DNA from: Trifolium pratense
Lineage: Eukaryota; Streptophyta; Magnoliopsida; Fabales; Fabaceae
NCBI RefSeq assembly: GCF_020283565.1
Contig: NC_060063.1
Span: 49,529,726 to 49,593,725 of the forward strand
Direction of reading: 5' to 3'
DNA: 64,000 bases
The notes beneath the pieces were generated by a model, which saw only the letters and a program-made list of their open reading frames with translations, did not search any database and had not been told where the DNA came from. Of the stretch, positions 1 through 11,890 are shown piece after piece; within the stretch, counting starts at the first letter, position 1, and the number at the start of each line of letters is the position of its first letter. Made by a program: the position numbers and the translations under genes.

Positions 1-123
1 TATGAGTGGACATGATCACAATGCCTTATAACTTAAGAGTATTTAATTGTGAGATGTTTGTTGTAATATATGTGTTCATTGCCTTAATGTCTCTTTCCTT
101 TTATGGTGGTTTGGGAAAAGCAG

Positions 124-855
124 GAAGGGGCAACAAAGGAAGACATTGAGCAGTTGTCAAAATTCAAATTCCAAAGAAAAAGTAAGGAGAAGCTTGCTGG
201 TAATACACAAGGACCTGTTGGAGGAATAATGATTGAATGTCAAGCTGATTCCCCAATTGAACGCGTGCTTGCTGATGAGGACGCGGTATGTTGTAAATTC
301 TTCTTATGTGCAGGCAAAACATTGTCTAGTCCATTGACACAATGGTCCTTTTGCTGTCAATATTATTTCAATAAATATATTTCAAAGGGAAATCCACTTG
401 ATGCGCCACTATCTGGCTTCATTTTAACCTATAATAACAGAGAGTCGTGTTTTGAGCACATTATTCAGCTGGAGAATTATGTACATATTTTGTTTTTATC
501 TGTACTTCTTCCATTCCTTTTTCTTTCCGAGTCTTTTTTCACTGCACCTATCACACTTTACGTTGGGAGGAATTTTACATACGGTTCAAGCACATGAGAA
601 TACTTGTTACAGTATATGATAAATAGTTTGAAAAAGTAATCTGGTTCTATATTTAATTTATTTTTGTGTGGTAAACTGTAGGAGTGTTGCATCTGCCTTT
701 CTGCCTATGATGACGGGGTTGAACTAAGACAACTTCCTTGCGGTCACCATTTTCACTGTACCTGTGTGGACAAATGGCTGCAGATCAATGCTACTTGCCC
801 CCTCTGCAAGTATAACATCTTGAAAAGTAGCAGACATGGTGAAGAGGAAGTATAG
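124..855 (+). CDS. RING-H2 finger E3 ubiquitin ligase, C-terminal end (5' part outside window)
   Basis: Only the last two exons are present: 124-285 (after an acceptor ending at 123) and 682-855, joined in frame by a GT-AG intron (286-681). The second exon carries a complete C3H2C3 RING-H2 finger: CCIC, then [11 protein letters not shown], then ATCPLC, followed by a short tail ending in EEEV and TAG at 853-855. The joined sequence [15 protein letters not shown] and the tail NILKSS match the multi-pass membrane RING proteins of the Arabidopsis At1g12760/At1g63170/At4g11680 group, whose N-terminal transmembrane segments would lie upstream of the window. By family the protein transfers ubiquitin from an E2 to substrates at a membrane. 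The open frame running on from 285 to 597 is intron read-through, not coding. Confidence 0.9.
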
Positions 856-1270
856 GAAATTGCAGAGAAGTTTTTAGCAGCCCCCGTTGGGGAACTTACA
901 TGCCTCTTGGTTGGCAGTATAATAGACCCAGCGTGTTAATATACTTCAGTACAGGTCTCTTAGTTGCTGCTGCTGCAGCTGTGTTTGTTTATCTCATAGT
1001 GATAGTTATATTATTTATTCTTCATTATGGTGCCTTTTAACTGGTTGTGTATATCTGATCATTGTACACCGGCAATAGTTTTCTGGTGGCAGTTAATGTT
1101 TTGATTGCCTTCACCATTATTATTCCCTGAGAGGTATACAGTCTTTTACAAACCCCTGCACAAGGCTGTATCGTCTCTCAGTATACTGCTCGAGCATGGT
1201 TAATCTAACCTGCCTCCTTGTTTCTTGTTGTAGCCTCTTGTATTAAAATCCAGGATGTCTTTGTTACTGG
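856..1270 (+). other. Probable 3' UTR of the RING gene
   Basis: The sequence after the RING stop is less AT-rich than the DNA beyond it and has no reading frame. A polyadenylation-like attaaaa lies near 1243. The exact end cannot be fixed without transcript data. Confidence 0.45.
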
Positions 1271-3280
1271 TTTGGCTACTTGTTTGATAGGTCGCCGAGT
1301 CTAATGCTACATGATAAGATCAAAATAGTAAGTGCTACAACCTGAATCCATGGAAGAGCTGAATATTTGTTGTCTTGTAAGTTGACAAATGACAGCTGAG
1401 GATTTGCTTAATCACATGACAGTTCAGAAGTCTGAATTATGGTTTTGCGTATATCTGAATTATGGTTGGAATTCTGTATGATTTAAACGTAATCCGATCA
1501 AGATTTCATGTCTCATGTATGTAGATTTCGAGCAAAATCAAAAGATTTAGGCTTTCATTTTCTTGAAATATTGATTAATTTTGAATGCTGCATGCGACAC
1601 CTATGAGTGATTTTGTGACATCGAGTCTCATTGTCTATCTGTGATTTCGTTAAGGAAAATACTAATATGTGTCTCTATGTTATTGTTTAAGGAATAAAAG
1701 AAGACATTTTTGTATAAAAAGTGTGTATTGGTTACTTTTGACAAGCATTTGACTTGTATTTTTCAAACAAAATCTCCTATTTTTTGGTTAAATGTCTTAC
1801 AAAATATTTTTCACTGAAGTTTAGCTCGTATTAATTTTTTTAAAGTTCACTCTTCTAACTATTTCTTGATTTTTTTTTTTGACACACAACTATTTCTTGA
1901 TTTTAAAATTGGTTTTTGCTGTTTGTTTTTGTAAACTTTGCTTAGCATTTATGACAGACTTTTTAAATTATGTGGTATCTTTTAAATAGTTTATAGAAGG
2001 TTCACATGACCGTACACCAAAAAAAAAAAAAGGTTCACATGACATGTCAAGTGTTGAGGTGGATGGTTAGGGTGTTTTTTGTTTTGTTTGCTTCTTTGGG
2101 CATTCAGAGTTTCAGACTAAATCTCTCAGAACTATGAAGTTTGAATATGTAGTAGAAGTTTTTTTTTTTTTTTTTTTGGTTCAAAAAAAAAAATTCAGGA
2201 TACATCACAACAATTTTTTTATATTACAACTAATAAATATTGATCATTCTTTATTAATGTATGATTATCAAGATCACTTTTTACAAAAAATAATACTTGC
2301 AATCCAAATATAGTTTAGAGTTTTCGTATAAGTTGTGATTATTTTCATTCGTATATTAGGATGTCAACAAAAGCATCGTTAAAAATAAAAATAAATTTTG
2401 TTTAATTATTTGATCGATTGAGACTCTTCTTTCTCATTACTAAAATCTATAAAAATAATATGACTTTTAAATTTAGTTCACTAGGAGATAACTCTATCAA
2501 TTCAAGAAATCTAACGTCGTCACGAATTGAATCATGCACATTTCTACTACATTCTCACATCCATGTCTTATCTTTTTATACCCTTTATTTTCTTAGGATA
2601 TGTGTTTAGGGTTAATTTGAACATTCATTTGATCACGAAAATGATATTTGAACATTAAATTTTGCCTTCTTCTTTACTGTTCAGGAAGAAGGAAGAAAAA
2701 AAATAGAAACCATCCATCCATGTTAAAAATGAAATCCAGATTATGCAAACTATACCAAATTGCCTTGTTTCACAGTTCATTTTATTTTATCATATTGTTT
2801 TGTTGATTAAGGTGATAATATTATAGTATAAGAAGTCAAATTAATTTTTTCTTCTCTTTTTTATTTAACAAATTAAAATGACAGGATAAAAAAAAGATTA
2901 GAAATAGTGATGTTGCTATTTAATCAGAAAGCTAACAAATATAAACGTGACAACACTACTCAACAAAAGATTTGGACGCACACAACCACTTGGATTTTGT
3001 AACTTGGTAGGTAATATGGAAGACTGGCATTCTCCAAAATAAGAAGTACAAGACAAATTTCAAGTTCTTGGAATCTAAGGATTTGGCATAGCCAAGCATA
3101 ATTGAGCATATAAAATTAGATTAATTGAAGTCAAAGGTGTTGGTTGGTCTCTCAATTGACACTACTAAAAGATTTTAAAACTTCAACACAAAAAAAATAA
3201 TAGTTTTGAAGCTTGGGTATAGTAATTTTGCTGAAGATCTTGATAGATCTTCTTAGTAATAGTTAAATTACTTTTGTTTT
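1271..3280. other. AT-rich intergenic DNA, no gene seen
   Basis: The stretch has homopolymer A/T runs (for example 2160-2177) and only chance short frames. No convincing coding, RNA or transposon end structure was seen. Confidence 0.5.
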
Positions 3281-3436
3281 ACGGATCGTTAGTTGGTTTA
3301 ATGGTGATTGGAGCTGAATTTGGTATGGAGGATCACAGTTCAATCCCCACAACCTCGATCGGGAGGGGGCTGAAACCACTTGATGCCAGAACTGTCCCAT
3401 AAACCAGATTAACTGATGGCGAAAACAAAAAAAAAT
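3281..3436 (+). mobile_element. tRNA-derived SINE, copy 1
   Basis: The head resembles a tRNA 5' half (agttggtttaatggtgattg). It is followed by a B-box-like agttcaatccc, a body containing gatcgggaggggg and accacttgatgccagaact, and an A-rich tail. A second copy at 48278-48427 shares the same order of blocks, which supports a dispersed Pol III element rather than a gene. Confidence 0.65.
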
Positions 3437-4287
3437 ACTTTCATGTTTTTTATTTTTTAATAGTAATAAAAAAGTTTAGGTGAGTTGTGTGACTTGTGTC
3501 TTAGGAACTCACAAGATTAGGATAAGCTTTAAGGCTTAAAGGGTATTGACAGAGATACATCTATATTATCTGCCAACAAAATCTTTATATCAATCATGTG
3601 AGAAATGAGTCAACTTCTTATTAGTTGGATTAGCCTCCTTGACAGTTAAATTAATCTTTAACTAAGTAGCTACTATGCATCAACTACTTTCCTAATTGAG
3701 ATCATGTTAATATAAAACTTCAAAACAGATTAATTGTTATGGAAAATTGGGTTGGTGCAAAAAATGGTAGAAAGTATGGGAGCAATAACGGGCACCATAA
3801 AAATAAAAACCTTTTGATGTTGCGCGACTCCACCGCAGAAGACTTTCGACACCAGGATCAACAATGGACCCAAAAGACAAGACCATCAAGAGATATTGAT
3901 GTCATATCCGCACTTAAAATCTTAAAAACATTGAATATATATAAGTCACATCTCTTATATATATTTTATTTATCTTATTCTTAGTCGACATGGTATGAAT
4001 TTAAACAAAAACCAACCCAAAATCATAATATCAATAAATAAAAATGTAAACAAATTACCAAATGATGATGATTACATGTATGCATCCAAGCCAATAATCA
4101 GTGATTTTACTCTACATATATATGTTAAACCATTTATTCAATCTACAACAAATTACACAAGGAAAATTTCACAGTTTTACTTTTTAGGAAATCTCATGAT
4201 ACCAATTAAACATTGCCAATTGCTATGTAGTTCAAATATTATCCAACAATATGAAACAAGTAGTACTATCCTCATTCATCCATTAAC

Positions 4288-5809
4288 CTAAGATGAACCA
4301 TTAGAGGTGTCAAAACTTTTCTTTCTAACCAAAAGACAAGTGATTCTTGAAGGATTGGAATTTGTGTTATCAAGACAACATACTAAGAAATCAGGCCTAT
4401 GAAGTCCAACATGTAACCTATCCTTTCCCACAACCATTGCAGATGCATCAAGCAAAACATGCCAATAGTTCCTATGAGCCTCAGAAACCCAATGCATTGT
4501 TCCATTCACATCTGCTATATAAGCAAATAGTCCTTTTGGACTAATCTTACATTTCCTCCTAAAATTTTGACTTAACTGAGACCCTCTAATCCTCAAATCA
4601 AGCCATGTCTTAGGTGCTATGAGAACCTTAGATTCCTTAAAAGAAGCAAATTCTTTGATATAATCCTCATGTTGTTCACCAAGAATTGTCATGTAATAGG
4701 TTCCCTTAAAAAAAGGGTAACTTTCTCCAACCAACATCATAGCATCCTTATAACTTGGAGTAAAAAGAACCAAATACTCATCATCAGGTAAACCACAATG
4801 CCTCAAAACCTTATTTTGAGCTTGAATTTCCGGTATCGAGATGAAACTTCCAGGAAAAGATGATTTTTTGTTGAGAATATCTAGTAGTCTCGACGGTTCC
4901 AATTGTGTCCTATCCAGTTCAGGTAGGTTGCTTCCAAAGGAAGGTGATCTTGGTGACTTTGTCATTGGTAATTCTGAAGGCTCCTCAGTGATGATAAAAC
5001 TTGACATGTCTATTCCACTTCCATCTCCTTCAATTAAATTTGCATATTCTGGATACTTTGCTAGCACATATTGTTCTACATATTCCATTTCTTTCTGTGT
5101 GATTGGACCTGACCATCTTAAGTCGATGTCGCGGATTGTTGATATTGCTTCAGCTATGATATGAGCAGGAATCACCACATTTGGTTTCTGTTTAAATACC
5201 AATTATAAGTATTTTTTTTTGTAGATAAACGAAATGACAAACCATTGAAAACTCAACACACATAAAGTGGAGGGACCAGGGTTCAAACCCTGGTCATGGC
5301 GTCCGACCTAGCAATTTCGGCATTTCTGCCAGTTGAATTAAGATTTGTGGACCCAATTATAAGTCTTTTATTAGTTTCAAAATGGAACATATAACATTAC
5401 ACATGCATGTTTGGATTGACCGTGAGTTTTGCAGAATCACTGTGGACTACCACGATTTTGACAAAAGCTACCAAAATATCAGTGTCATTGTGATTTCGTC
5501 AAACTCACTGCTCTTACAATAAGCCTAGAGTTTAAAAATTACCTTCATGACCAAACTGTTTGACTTGGTATTCTCTGCTATTAATTTGTGTATAGGCCCA
5601 ACAGGAACTTTATGAGTGCCCTTAACTTCATCATCTACCATATCCTGATATATTGCCTGAAAAATAGTTTAGAATAATTATTCAAACTTTTTAGCAGTTG
5701 AAAATTGAAATAGAACTAACAAGTATGAACAAACATGAATTAGAATGTTTGCTTTGAATTTTGATTTCTTTACCTCAGATCCTCCAAGCTCCTTGCTATT
5801 TGTTCCCAT
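4288..5809 (-). CDS. Short MOCOS/cysteine-desulfurase-like protein (fold-type I PLP family)
   Basis: Three exons on the minus strand: 5809-5774 (ATG at 5809), 5656-5543 and 5187-4288 (TAG), all with GT-AG introns in phase 0, giving 349 aa. The N-terminal 150 residues contain KPNVVIPAHIIAEA and a conserved RWSGPIT/YVEQYVLAKYPEYANL block. The second half resembles the N-terminal catalytic region of plant molybdenum-cofactor-sulfurase-like proteins (YLVLFTPSYKDAMMLVGESYPF, WHVLLDAS with the PLP-ring aspartate, HRPDFLVCCL). In enzymes of this family a PLP-binding lysine follows the last motif; here residues 319-337 contain none (LDNTNSNPS instead). The protein also stops soon after, well short of the family's usual length. 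It may be non-catalytic or a C-terminally truncated paralogue. The reading frame itself is clean. Confidence 0.7.
5230..5365 (-). mobile_element. SINE-like tRNA-derived repeat in intron 2 of the MOCOS-like gene
   Basis: On the minus strand it reads a tRNA-like caactggcagaaatgcc head, then gaccagggtttgaaccctggtc, a strong B-box stem, then ccctccactt. The inverted B-box arm is perfect over 7 bp. It does not fold as a tRNA and lies within an intron. Confidence 0.5.
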
Positions 5810-7630
5810 GATAATATTTGTCTTCAATCTTCACTACTTAGAGAAATTGAAGATATTGACTTTCTAGTGTTTAACACTTTGGAAAATCTCTATCAGAAAG
5901 ATGCCAAAGAAAATCATAGGCCTTTTATGTCTTAACCAAAGCAAAGATTAGGTGATAACTAAACTTTTCTTATGGACTTAACCATGGTTAAGCTTTGTAC
6001 CTATAAACTGGTTTTCATTTCTAACTCTATCAATTAATTTATGTATAGATAATAAGATTAAAGAACACGTTAGAAGAAGAGTTTTGAGGTGAAACTTTCC
6101 ATTGACAACAACATCACCATATTTTTTAATTCAATAATGTAACATCACTATGGAAATTTTTTATACTATTTTGGAAGGAAAAAGACCATTTCATAGTTTA
6201 GTATTGGTGAAAAGTCAACACAGACATGGCATCATGTCATGGTTTTAACTTTTAAGGTAACTGTGTGACTGAATCTTTTTTCTAAGAATTATATTAGAGT
6301 TGATTATTTCAATTTTCCTTAATCACTGGAAAAGCTGTTTAATTAGTTAAGTACTTGAATTGAAAAAGACTTTGTAGTACTTTGGTCTGCTAGACATTGA
6401 AAATACATGAACATAATTTGGATGGGAAAAGATTTTGTCTAGTAAAAACTGCATGCACAATGAAATTAAATTTAACAATAAACAAATTCTGATTCCAGAG
6501 ATTATATTCAACAGTAAAATTATTACTATTGTTATACAAACACTTGTTTATAATTGTACATTAGATGAAATCAACTTGTTATTAGTCCCACACTATACAC
6601 ATTCCTAGTGAGACTTGTATCTTTAGTTCTTTTAGTCCCAAGTCTCGAACCGAGTTTTTCAAAGTTGAAGAGGGAAACTCTCAACCAAGAGACCTCTCGG
6701 AAAACAAGCTTATTTCCTTTGGTTCTTTGGTCGTAAAATTGGCGATTTCATTAAGAGTTCATCTCAAAATTAAGTGAGAGAATTCTCTAAACTTGGAAAG
6801 TGGGACTCTCGACAAAATGGCAAAAAACCTAGCTGCCGCTTTTAATAAGGTCTCCCTTCCTGACTACTTTTCTTCATCGACAAGACTCAACGTGATACTT
6901 CGCTCAAAAAATCTGAGTTCAGTTCACTCAGACGAACGAATGTTATGTTAGTAAAAATCTGATAACATAGAAAAACCAATTCTATATTCTTATTTTCTGA
7001 GTTCAGTTCCATTTGGACGTACCAATGTTATGTTAGTAAAAAAAATTATAATTTGATAACACATGAAAACAAATACTATTCTTATTTTCTGGTATGAAAA
7101 CATTTTTTTTTGGTGAAATATTTAATTGAAAGTTTAAAGGGAGATTTGTGAGAATATTCCACGTCTCTCACGCTACATGTTGGGCACACAATCAACAAAG
7201 AACTCTATTTTATTTCCAATGAAGTAATGAATACTGTATTATTGAAATAGGATGTGCCCTTCCTTAGTTGTGTTTCTCAGCATGATAGGCCAACAATAAT
7301 AACAATCTTTCTAAATTAATTCTGAAAATTATCTTCACACCAACATATATTTGTTAATTAAGGGAAACTAATGAGGAGATTACAGATTAGGCATCAGGAG
7401 ATTAGGCCGTTTAGAGATATATGGCTTTAAAAAAAAAAAGATTTGGACAGGGTCATTAAAACAACAACTATGTTTAGTGTAAGTGTAGCTTTTGGTTTGG
7501 AAATTTTCCACTAGTAACAACTAAATACTAATAGAAATTTCAAATTAACCTCTATTTCTGTTCTCTTAAAAGCTGCTTTTTACTCCTCAACTACCATATT
7601 CTATTTCATAATAATAGAGATATATTACTG
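5810..7630. other. Upstream/intergenic DNA, no gene seen
   Basis: This includes the promoter side of the MOCOS-like gene. Only AT-rich sequence and chance short frames are visible. A short direct repeat occurs at about 6945-6975 and 7025-7065 (atgttatgttagtaaaaa and ctgataacat-like blocks). Confidence 0.4.
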
Positions 7631-7634
7631 CAGC

Positions 7635-8165
7635 GTCATAACGTTGCTCCGATTGAGGATCCTAGGCCGGTTCGATGGGAGAAACCAGAAGCGGGATGGA
7701 TAAAGTGTAATGTTGATGCTGCGTTTGTGGTTGAGTCAGATGTTAATTCTATAGGTCTTTGCTTTCGTGATACCAATGGACATTTTGTGGCTAATGGCAG
7801 CAGTTTTTTTATTCCATAGTGGAAGGCGAAGCATTGACACTATTACATGCAATGAAAGAGGCTATCCATCGTGGATTTGAGCGAGTCCAATTTGAAAGTG
7901 ACTCAAAGTTGTTGGTTGACGCCATCCATTCGAGAAGACGGGGCAATTCGGAATTTAGTTTAATTGTTAACGACATTATTCTTCTTATGTCATCTTCTGT
8001 AAACTTTGAGGTTACGTTTGTTAGGAGACAAGCAAATTTGGTTGCTCATACTCTTGCTAGGGCGGCCAATGTTTAAGCTAGTTTCCATAGATTTGAGAGT
8101 ATTCCCTTATGTATTGAACATTTATTAGTTAATGATATGAATTAAGTTTGTTTGGTTCAAAAAAT
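7635..8165 (+). pseudogene. 5'-truncated LINE 3' end with broken RNase H domain
   Basis: A reading frame from about 7640 gives RWEKPEAGWIKCNVDAAF and IGLCFRDTNGHFVANG, the start of an RVT_3/RNase H domain typical of plant LINE ORF2 C-termini. One frameshift near 7818 moves it to the frame 7819-8076, which continues with VEGEA, FESDSKLLVDAI, and FVRRQANLVAHTLARAA, the family's end motifs. An AT-rich tail ending in ggttcaaaaaataaataaataa follows. This is an old 5'-truncated insertion, not a host gene. Confidence 0.75.
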
Positions 8166-8208
8166 AAATAAATAATAACACAATTTCTAAAATAATATGT
8201 TAAATTAA

Positions 8209-8555
8209 TGTTAGAATCGGAAGATAGGCCTAATTCAACCCTACAAAACCGGCAACTACTTATAAATTGTTGTTCAAGCTAACTCACATCCGATGTGGAA
8301 CTTCTTAACACACTTCTCATGTCCAATACTATTGGACTTAGTGCGTGGATATAAATAGCGAATAGCTCGATAGCGGAAACCTGATAGCAGGTGACCCAAT
8401 GGATCTTGAAGAGACTATGTATCTGATACCATCTTAGATGGAGAGTTGGACCTAATTCAACCCAACAAAACTAGCTTGTAAAATGAGGATTATCTCTTTG
8501 TATAAATCCATGTTCAAATCAACGGTACATCCGATCCGATGTGAGACTTCGTGGC
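8209..8555 (-). mobile_element. TRIM-like miniature LTR element
   Basis: The left terminal repeat is 8209-8310, beginning tgttagaatcgg and ending cttcttaaca (TGTTA...TAACA). The right, diverged repeat starts after about 8432 with the same block order (gacctaattcaacccaacaaaac, ttgtataaat, acatccgat, gtgagacttc). Between them, at 8425-8434, lies ctgataccat, the complement of the tRNA-iMet primer-binding site TGGTATCAG, placed next to the right repeat. That position sets the element on the minus strand. There is no coding capacity, as expected of TRIMs. Related partial copies lie near 15370 and 31607. Confidence 0.55.
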
Positions 8556-8849
8556 TGGTGCTAAGTGTATGTTACATTTATTGCATTCAGTTTGCAAACA
8601 AAACTTCCAACTTATAATTGCCCTAATACATGAACTGCCAAAAAATTATTGAGTCATCATAATGTATTATGCACTTAAATTTGAAAGAGACTCAACAACC
8701 ACCAACACCTTGGCATCTTCAAATATACTCATCATCACCAAACAATCACCAAAAAAGAAAATTATTCAATAAACCAAACTTAAGGACGCATGTCAGCACC
8801 AAGAGAAAAGATTCATATGAACATATCTTTCTATTAAAGACAAGACACA

Positions 8850-8851
<2 letters not shown>

Positions 8852-8883
<32 letters not shown>
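8852..8883. repeat. (TA)n microsatellite
   Basis: About 16 uninterrupted AT/TA units. The overlapping short frames on both strands encode only Tyr-Ile runs from this repeat. Confidence 0.95.
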
Positions 8884-8889
<6 letters not shown>

Positions 8890-9371
8890 AATAATATCCG
8901 GCCCGAAGGCCAAATAATTTAACGTATTAATTCCACTGTCCACTAACGAGAGTCCAATTGAAATCAGAGCAAAATTTATATGAATTGACTCAATGCAAAA
9001 ATTTATACCAGAAGAATTCGAACTTGAAACCTAAAGAGAAGCTGGTGTAAATATATATTTGTTTCCCAAGCTCAACCGGCGATAACAAAAATTAGGTAAC
9101 AAAAAAGTTGAAACTTGTAACAAAAGCAAAACCATTCCTTGTTCTCTACTCAACAAAGTGCACATAAGAATAGAATGTTATCATCAAAAGCACAAAACAC
9201 AAACAAAGATGTAATGTAACAACATTAGTAAACCAAACGAAAAACAAAATGCCTCCTTCTGATATACTTCATTTTCGTCCTCTTGTTCAATTTTCACCTC
9301 CACATACAACAACTCAAGCACAAGAAAATCAACCTTTTATATTTCACAAATATCAAAAAATAACAAAAGAG

Positions 9372-10172
9372 ATGAATCTCACAAAAAAGAAACTCATTCC
9401 TATCCTTGTTTTGTTCCTTTCAATCATATCAATACTCAGAATTCTAAGCCTCACTATCAAAACTACTTCATCTTTTTCTACTTCTACTTCATCTTTTTCG
9501 TCCTACAACAAAGTTTCATCACATAAACATGAATCCTCCAACATCACTACCATCCTCAAAGAGAAAGAATTCAAAGTTTTAAAAAATCTAATATCTCTTA
9601 AATCACCATGCAACATCCTCATATTTGGTTTTCAACCACAATTCCTTATCCTATCTTCAATGAATGAAGGTGGCGACATCGTCTTTCTCGTCGATAACCA
9701 CGACAAACCAACAAACATGGTAACAACAAACTCCAACAACACTCAAGTACACAATTTCAACTACAATGTACCAACAAAAGAAGCTTATAAACTACTCAAA
9801 CATGCAAGAAACAATCATGAATGTGGACCAAACCCAATATATCTTCAAACATCAAAATGTAAACTTGCATTGAAAAATTTGCCTGCAATAGTGTATGAGA
9901 AAAATTGGGATGTCATAGTGGTGGATGGACCGAATGGAGATTCGACCGAGTCGCCGGGTAGAATGTCATCCATTTACACTGCTAGTGTTCTTGCTAGAGG
10001 TGGAAATGGTTCAGATGTAATAGTACATGATGTAGATAGAATGGTAGAGAAATGGTTTTCTTGGGAATTTCTTTGTGATGAGAATTTGTTGTATTCTAAA
10101 GGGAAGTTATGGCATTTCAGAATTAGAGGTCATTTGAATTCCACTACATTTTGTCCTGTGACAACAGAGTAA
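9372..10172 (+). CDS. DUF579 polysaccharide methyltransferase-like protein (GXM/IRX15/AGM family)
   Basis: A single exon of 266 aa from the ATG at 9372. The frame stays open to an upstream ATG at 9249, but the 9372 start puts a short basic stretch (NLTKKK) directly before a hydrophobic segment at residues 8-28, the normal type II Golgi-anchor layout of this family. The DUF579 landmarks are present: CNILIFG at 80-86, an SKCKLALKNLP block, WDVIVVDGPNGD at 179-190, PGRMSSIYTA at 195-204, HDVDRMVE at 219-226, EFLC, and a terminal FCPV. DUF579 members methylate glucuronic acid on xylan or arabinogalactan, or affect xylan length. The central region is divergent, so the substrate is not assignable from the sequence. 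AGM/GXM-like features (the FCPV end, VYEKNWD) are slightly favoured over IRX15. Confidence 0.85.
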   Translation: MNLTKKKLIPILVLFLSIISILRILSLTIKTTSSFSTSTSSFSSYNKVSSHKHESSNITTILKEKEFKVLKNLISLKSPCNILIFGFQPQFLILSSMNEGGDIVFLVDNHDKPTNMVTTNSNNTQVHNFNYNVPTKEAYKLLKHARNNHECGPNPIYLQTSKCKLALKNLPAIVYEKNWDVIVVDGPNGDSTESPGRMSSIYTASVLARGGNGSDVIVHDVDRMVEKWFSWEFLCDENLLYSKGKLWHFRIRGHLNSTTFCPVTTE

Positions 10173-10454
10173 GTACATAGAAAACTATAGTATTAAAGTA
10201 TTTAATTTACCAATTTTTACCTTGAATGCACGGTTAATTTTTTTTCTTCTATTAATCATCTGGTTCTCAGGAGAAGGGGCTCCAGTAATTCAGAGTTCTA
10301 ATGCATTGACAAATTTGTACATACAAGCCTAATATAATTACAGTGGCTTACATGAACTAGCTGTGAAGTAAATAACAGTAGTACTGATTAGTCATTGATT
10401 ATATGAGATAATAGTAATAAATAGATAGAAATTATAACATTAATCATGTAAAAA

Positions 10455-10870
10455 ATATATTTATAGTGTAGGCGCAGCATGAGCGTGACACAACTTGTGC
10501 AGGTGCTAGGCGCAATTGGCGCTCACCACTATCACTGCAATATGCGCGGTTGGCGCCTCACAGAGCAATTCTTGCATACACACACAAACTTAAGAAACTA
10601 AGATAATGGAGGAAGAAAATGATAGATGGAGAGTTTTCATTAGTTGGGAATAGGATGATTACAATTACAACATGTATTTATAGCAATGACTTGAATGCCA
10701 AGTAACTAACAAATGTTACTCTCGTTGGTTGTCATGTCGAAAATTAAGCTGGTTAATTGGTACAAAAAGAAAACTCAAAACGCACAGTAATTGCATAAAT
10801 TTTGGTGACTGAACAACCAAAATTTCATAAATCATCATTTGATGTGAAATTTCTCAATAGGATATGCATT
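10455..10870 (-). mobile_element. Fragment of an LTR, probably copia-type
   Basis: On the minus strand a ctataaatacatg TATA-like box (10671-10686) is followed by a 5'-UTR-like leader with actctccatctatcattttcttcc and then a relatively GC-rich segment of GCGCC-rich words. This is the usual U3-R-U5 arrangement of a plant LTR. The ends were not resolved. Confidence 0.35.
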
Positions 10871-11329
10871 CCACTGGCCCATTTATCCAACAGGCCGATT
10901 CAGTTTGTTCAATACAAAGAAAAATTCTCTTTCCCCTCCATCCCTTGAGATATGAGTTTACCAGTGTTGGATTTCATTGGTGTTTAAAAAGGAATATCTG
11001 AAGGCTATCGTCTATTCGGTCTGTGCTTGCCGGTCTAGCCTCATTCCCTACCCCTGACTGTCTAGTTCGTTCGAAAAGAGTTTTTTGCCCTCGAAAAATT
11101 CATCCTATTCTGATTTTTTTTTTGCCGTTCACAATATCATTTTACACTAAAAAAAGTTCGAAAAATATTTTTCAAACTTTTATGCATGAGCAAAAAAGTT
11201 TATTTTTGGACGGGAGGGGGGAAGAGAATTTTTCCATTATAAACCTGGCCCCAAGTTCATTCGGCCCCTAAGTTCACTGGGCCGACCCAATTTCAGCAAC
11301 TATTCAGTAATCTCATAACTTCAGAAATT

Positions 11330-11490
11330 TTCTCATCCTATCCACTCACTTTCTCGCTTACTCCCTTAGCGCGTAAAAAAATCTGGAAAATACGTTCCGA
11401 ACTGTTTTTCTAGTGTAAAATTTACACTATAAAAAATTCGGAAAACGTTTTCCGAATTGCTAGGGGGTAGGGGAGAAAGTGAGTGGATGA
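11330..11490. mobile_element. MITE-like inverted repeat
   Basis: The left end ctcatcctatccactcactttct is mirrored on the right by agaaagtgagtggatgag. The middle is itself palindromic (gtgtaaaatttacac). It is a small non-coding fold-back. Confidence 0.5.
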
Positions 11491-11890
11491 GACGAGAAAA
11501 TTTCATAACTTCAACATAAGATAAAAACTCAAAAGACAAGCTGACTTATAAATGCAATTTTTTTTTAAAATGCTCTTTAAGTCCTTGTTGCCAACACTTT
11601 TGATATCTTCTTATACATCTCGTATCGAAATTCAACTGCGAATAACAGGGCAAGTTTTGTTCGATACTTTGATCACATTTGTTTGCGAGTTGGTTTTTGG
11701 ATGACTAAGTCTATATTTTAAATTATAGTTAATATTTTAAAATAGATAAACATGGTAAATGGTCATATAATACTATCATAGTTAAATAATTTTAAAATTT
11801 ATTTCAGTCTTTTTAATTTAAAAAAGAGAACTTGAACCAAAAAAAAAAAATTTTAAAAGAGAACTAAGTTCTCCGGCCCATCCCCTCAAA

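Noticed and set aside
103..597. 164-codon frame taken as a gene on its own
   Set aside because: It begins in an intron and runs through the next donor at 286. Only 124-285 belongs to the RING gene.
8669..8943. Frames on both strands across the TA repeat
   Set aside because: They are created by the microsatellite.
9249..9371. Upstream in-frame ATG of the DUF579 gene
   Set aside because: Using it would add 41 residues before the membrane anchor, unlike the family. The ATG at 9372 gives the usual short cytoplasmic tail.
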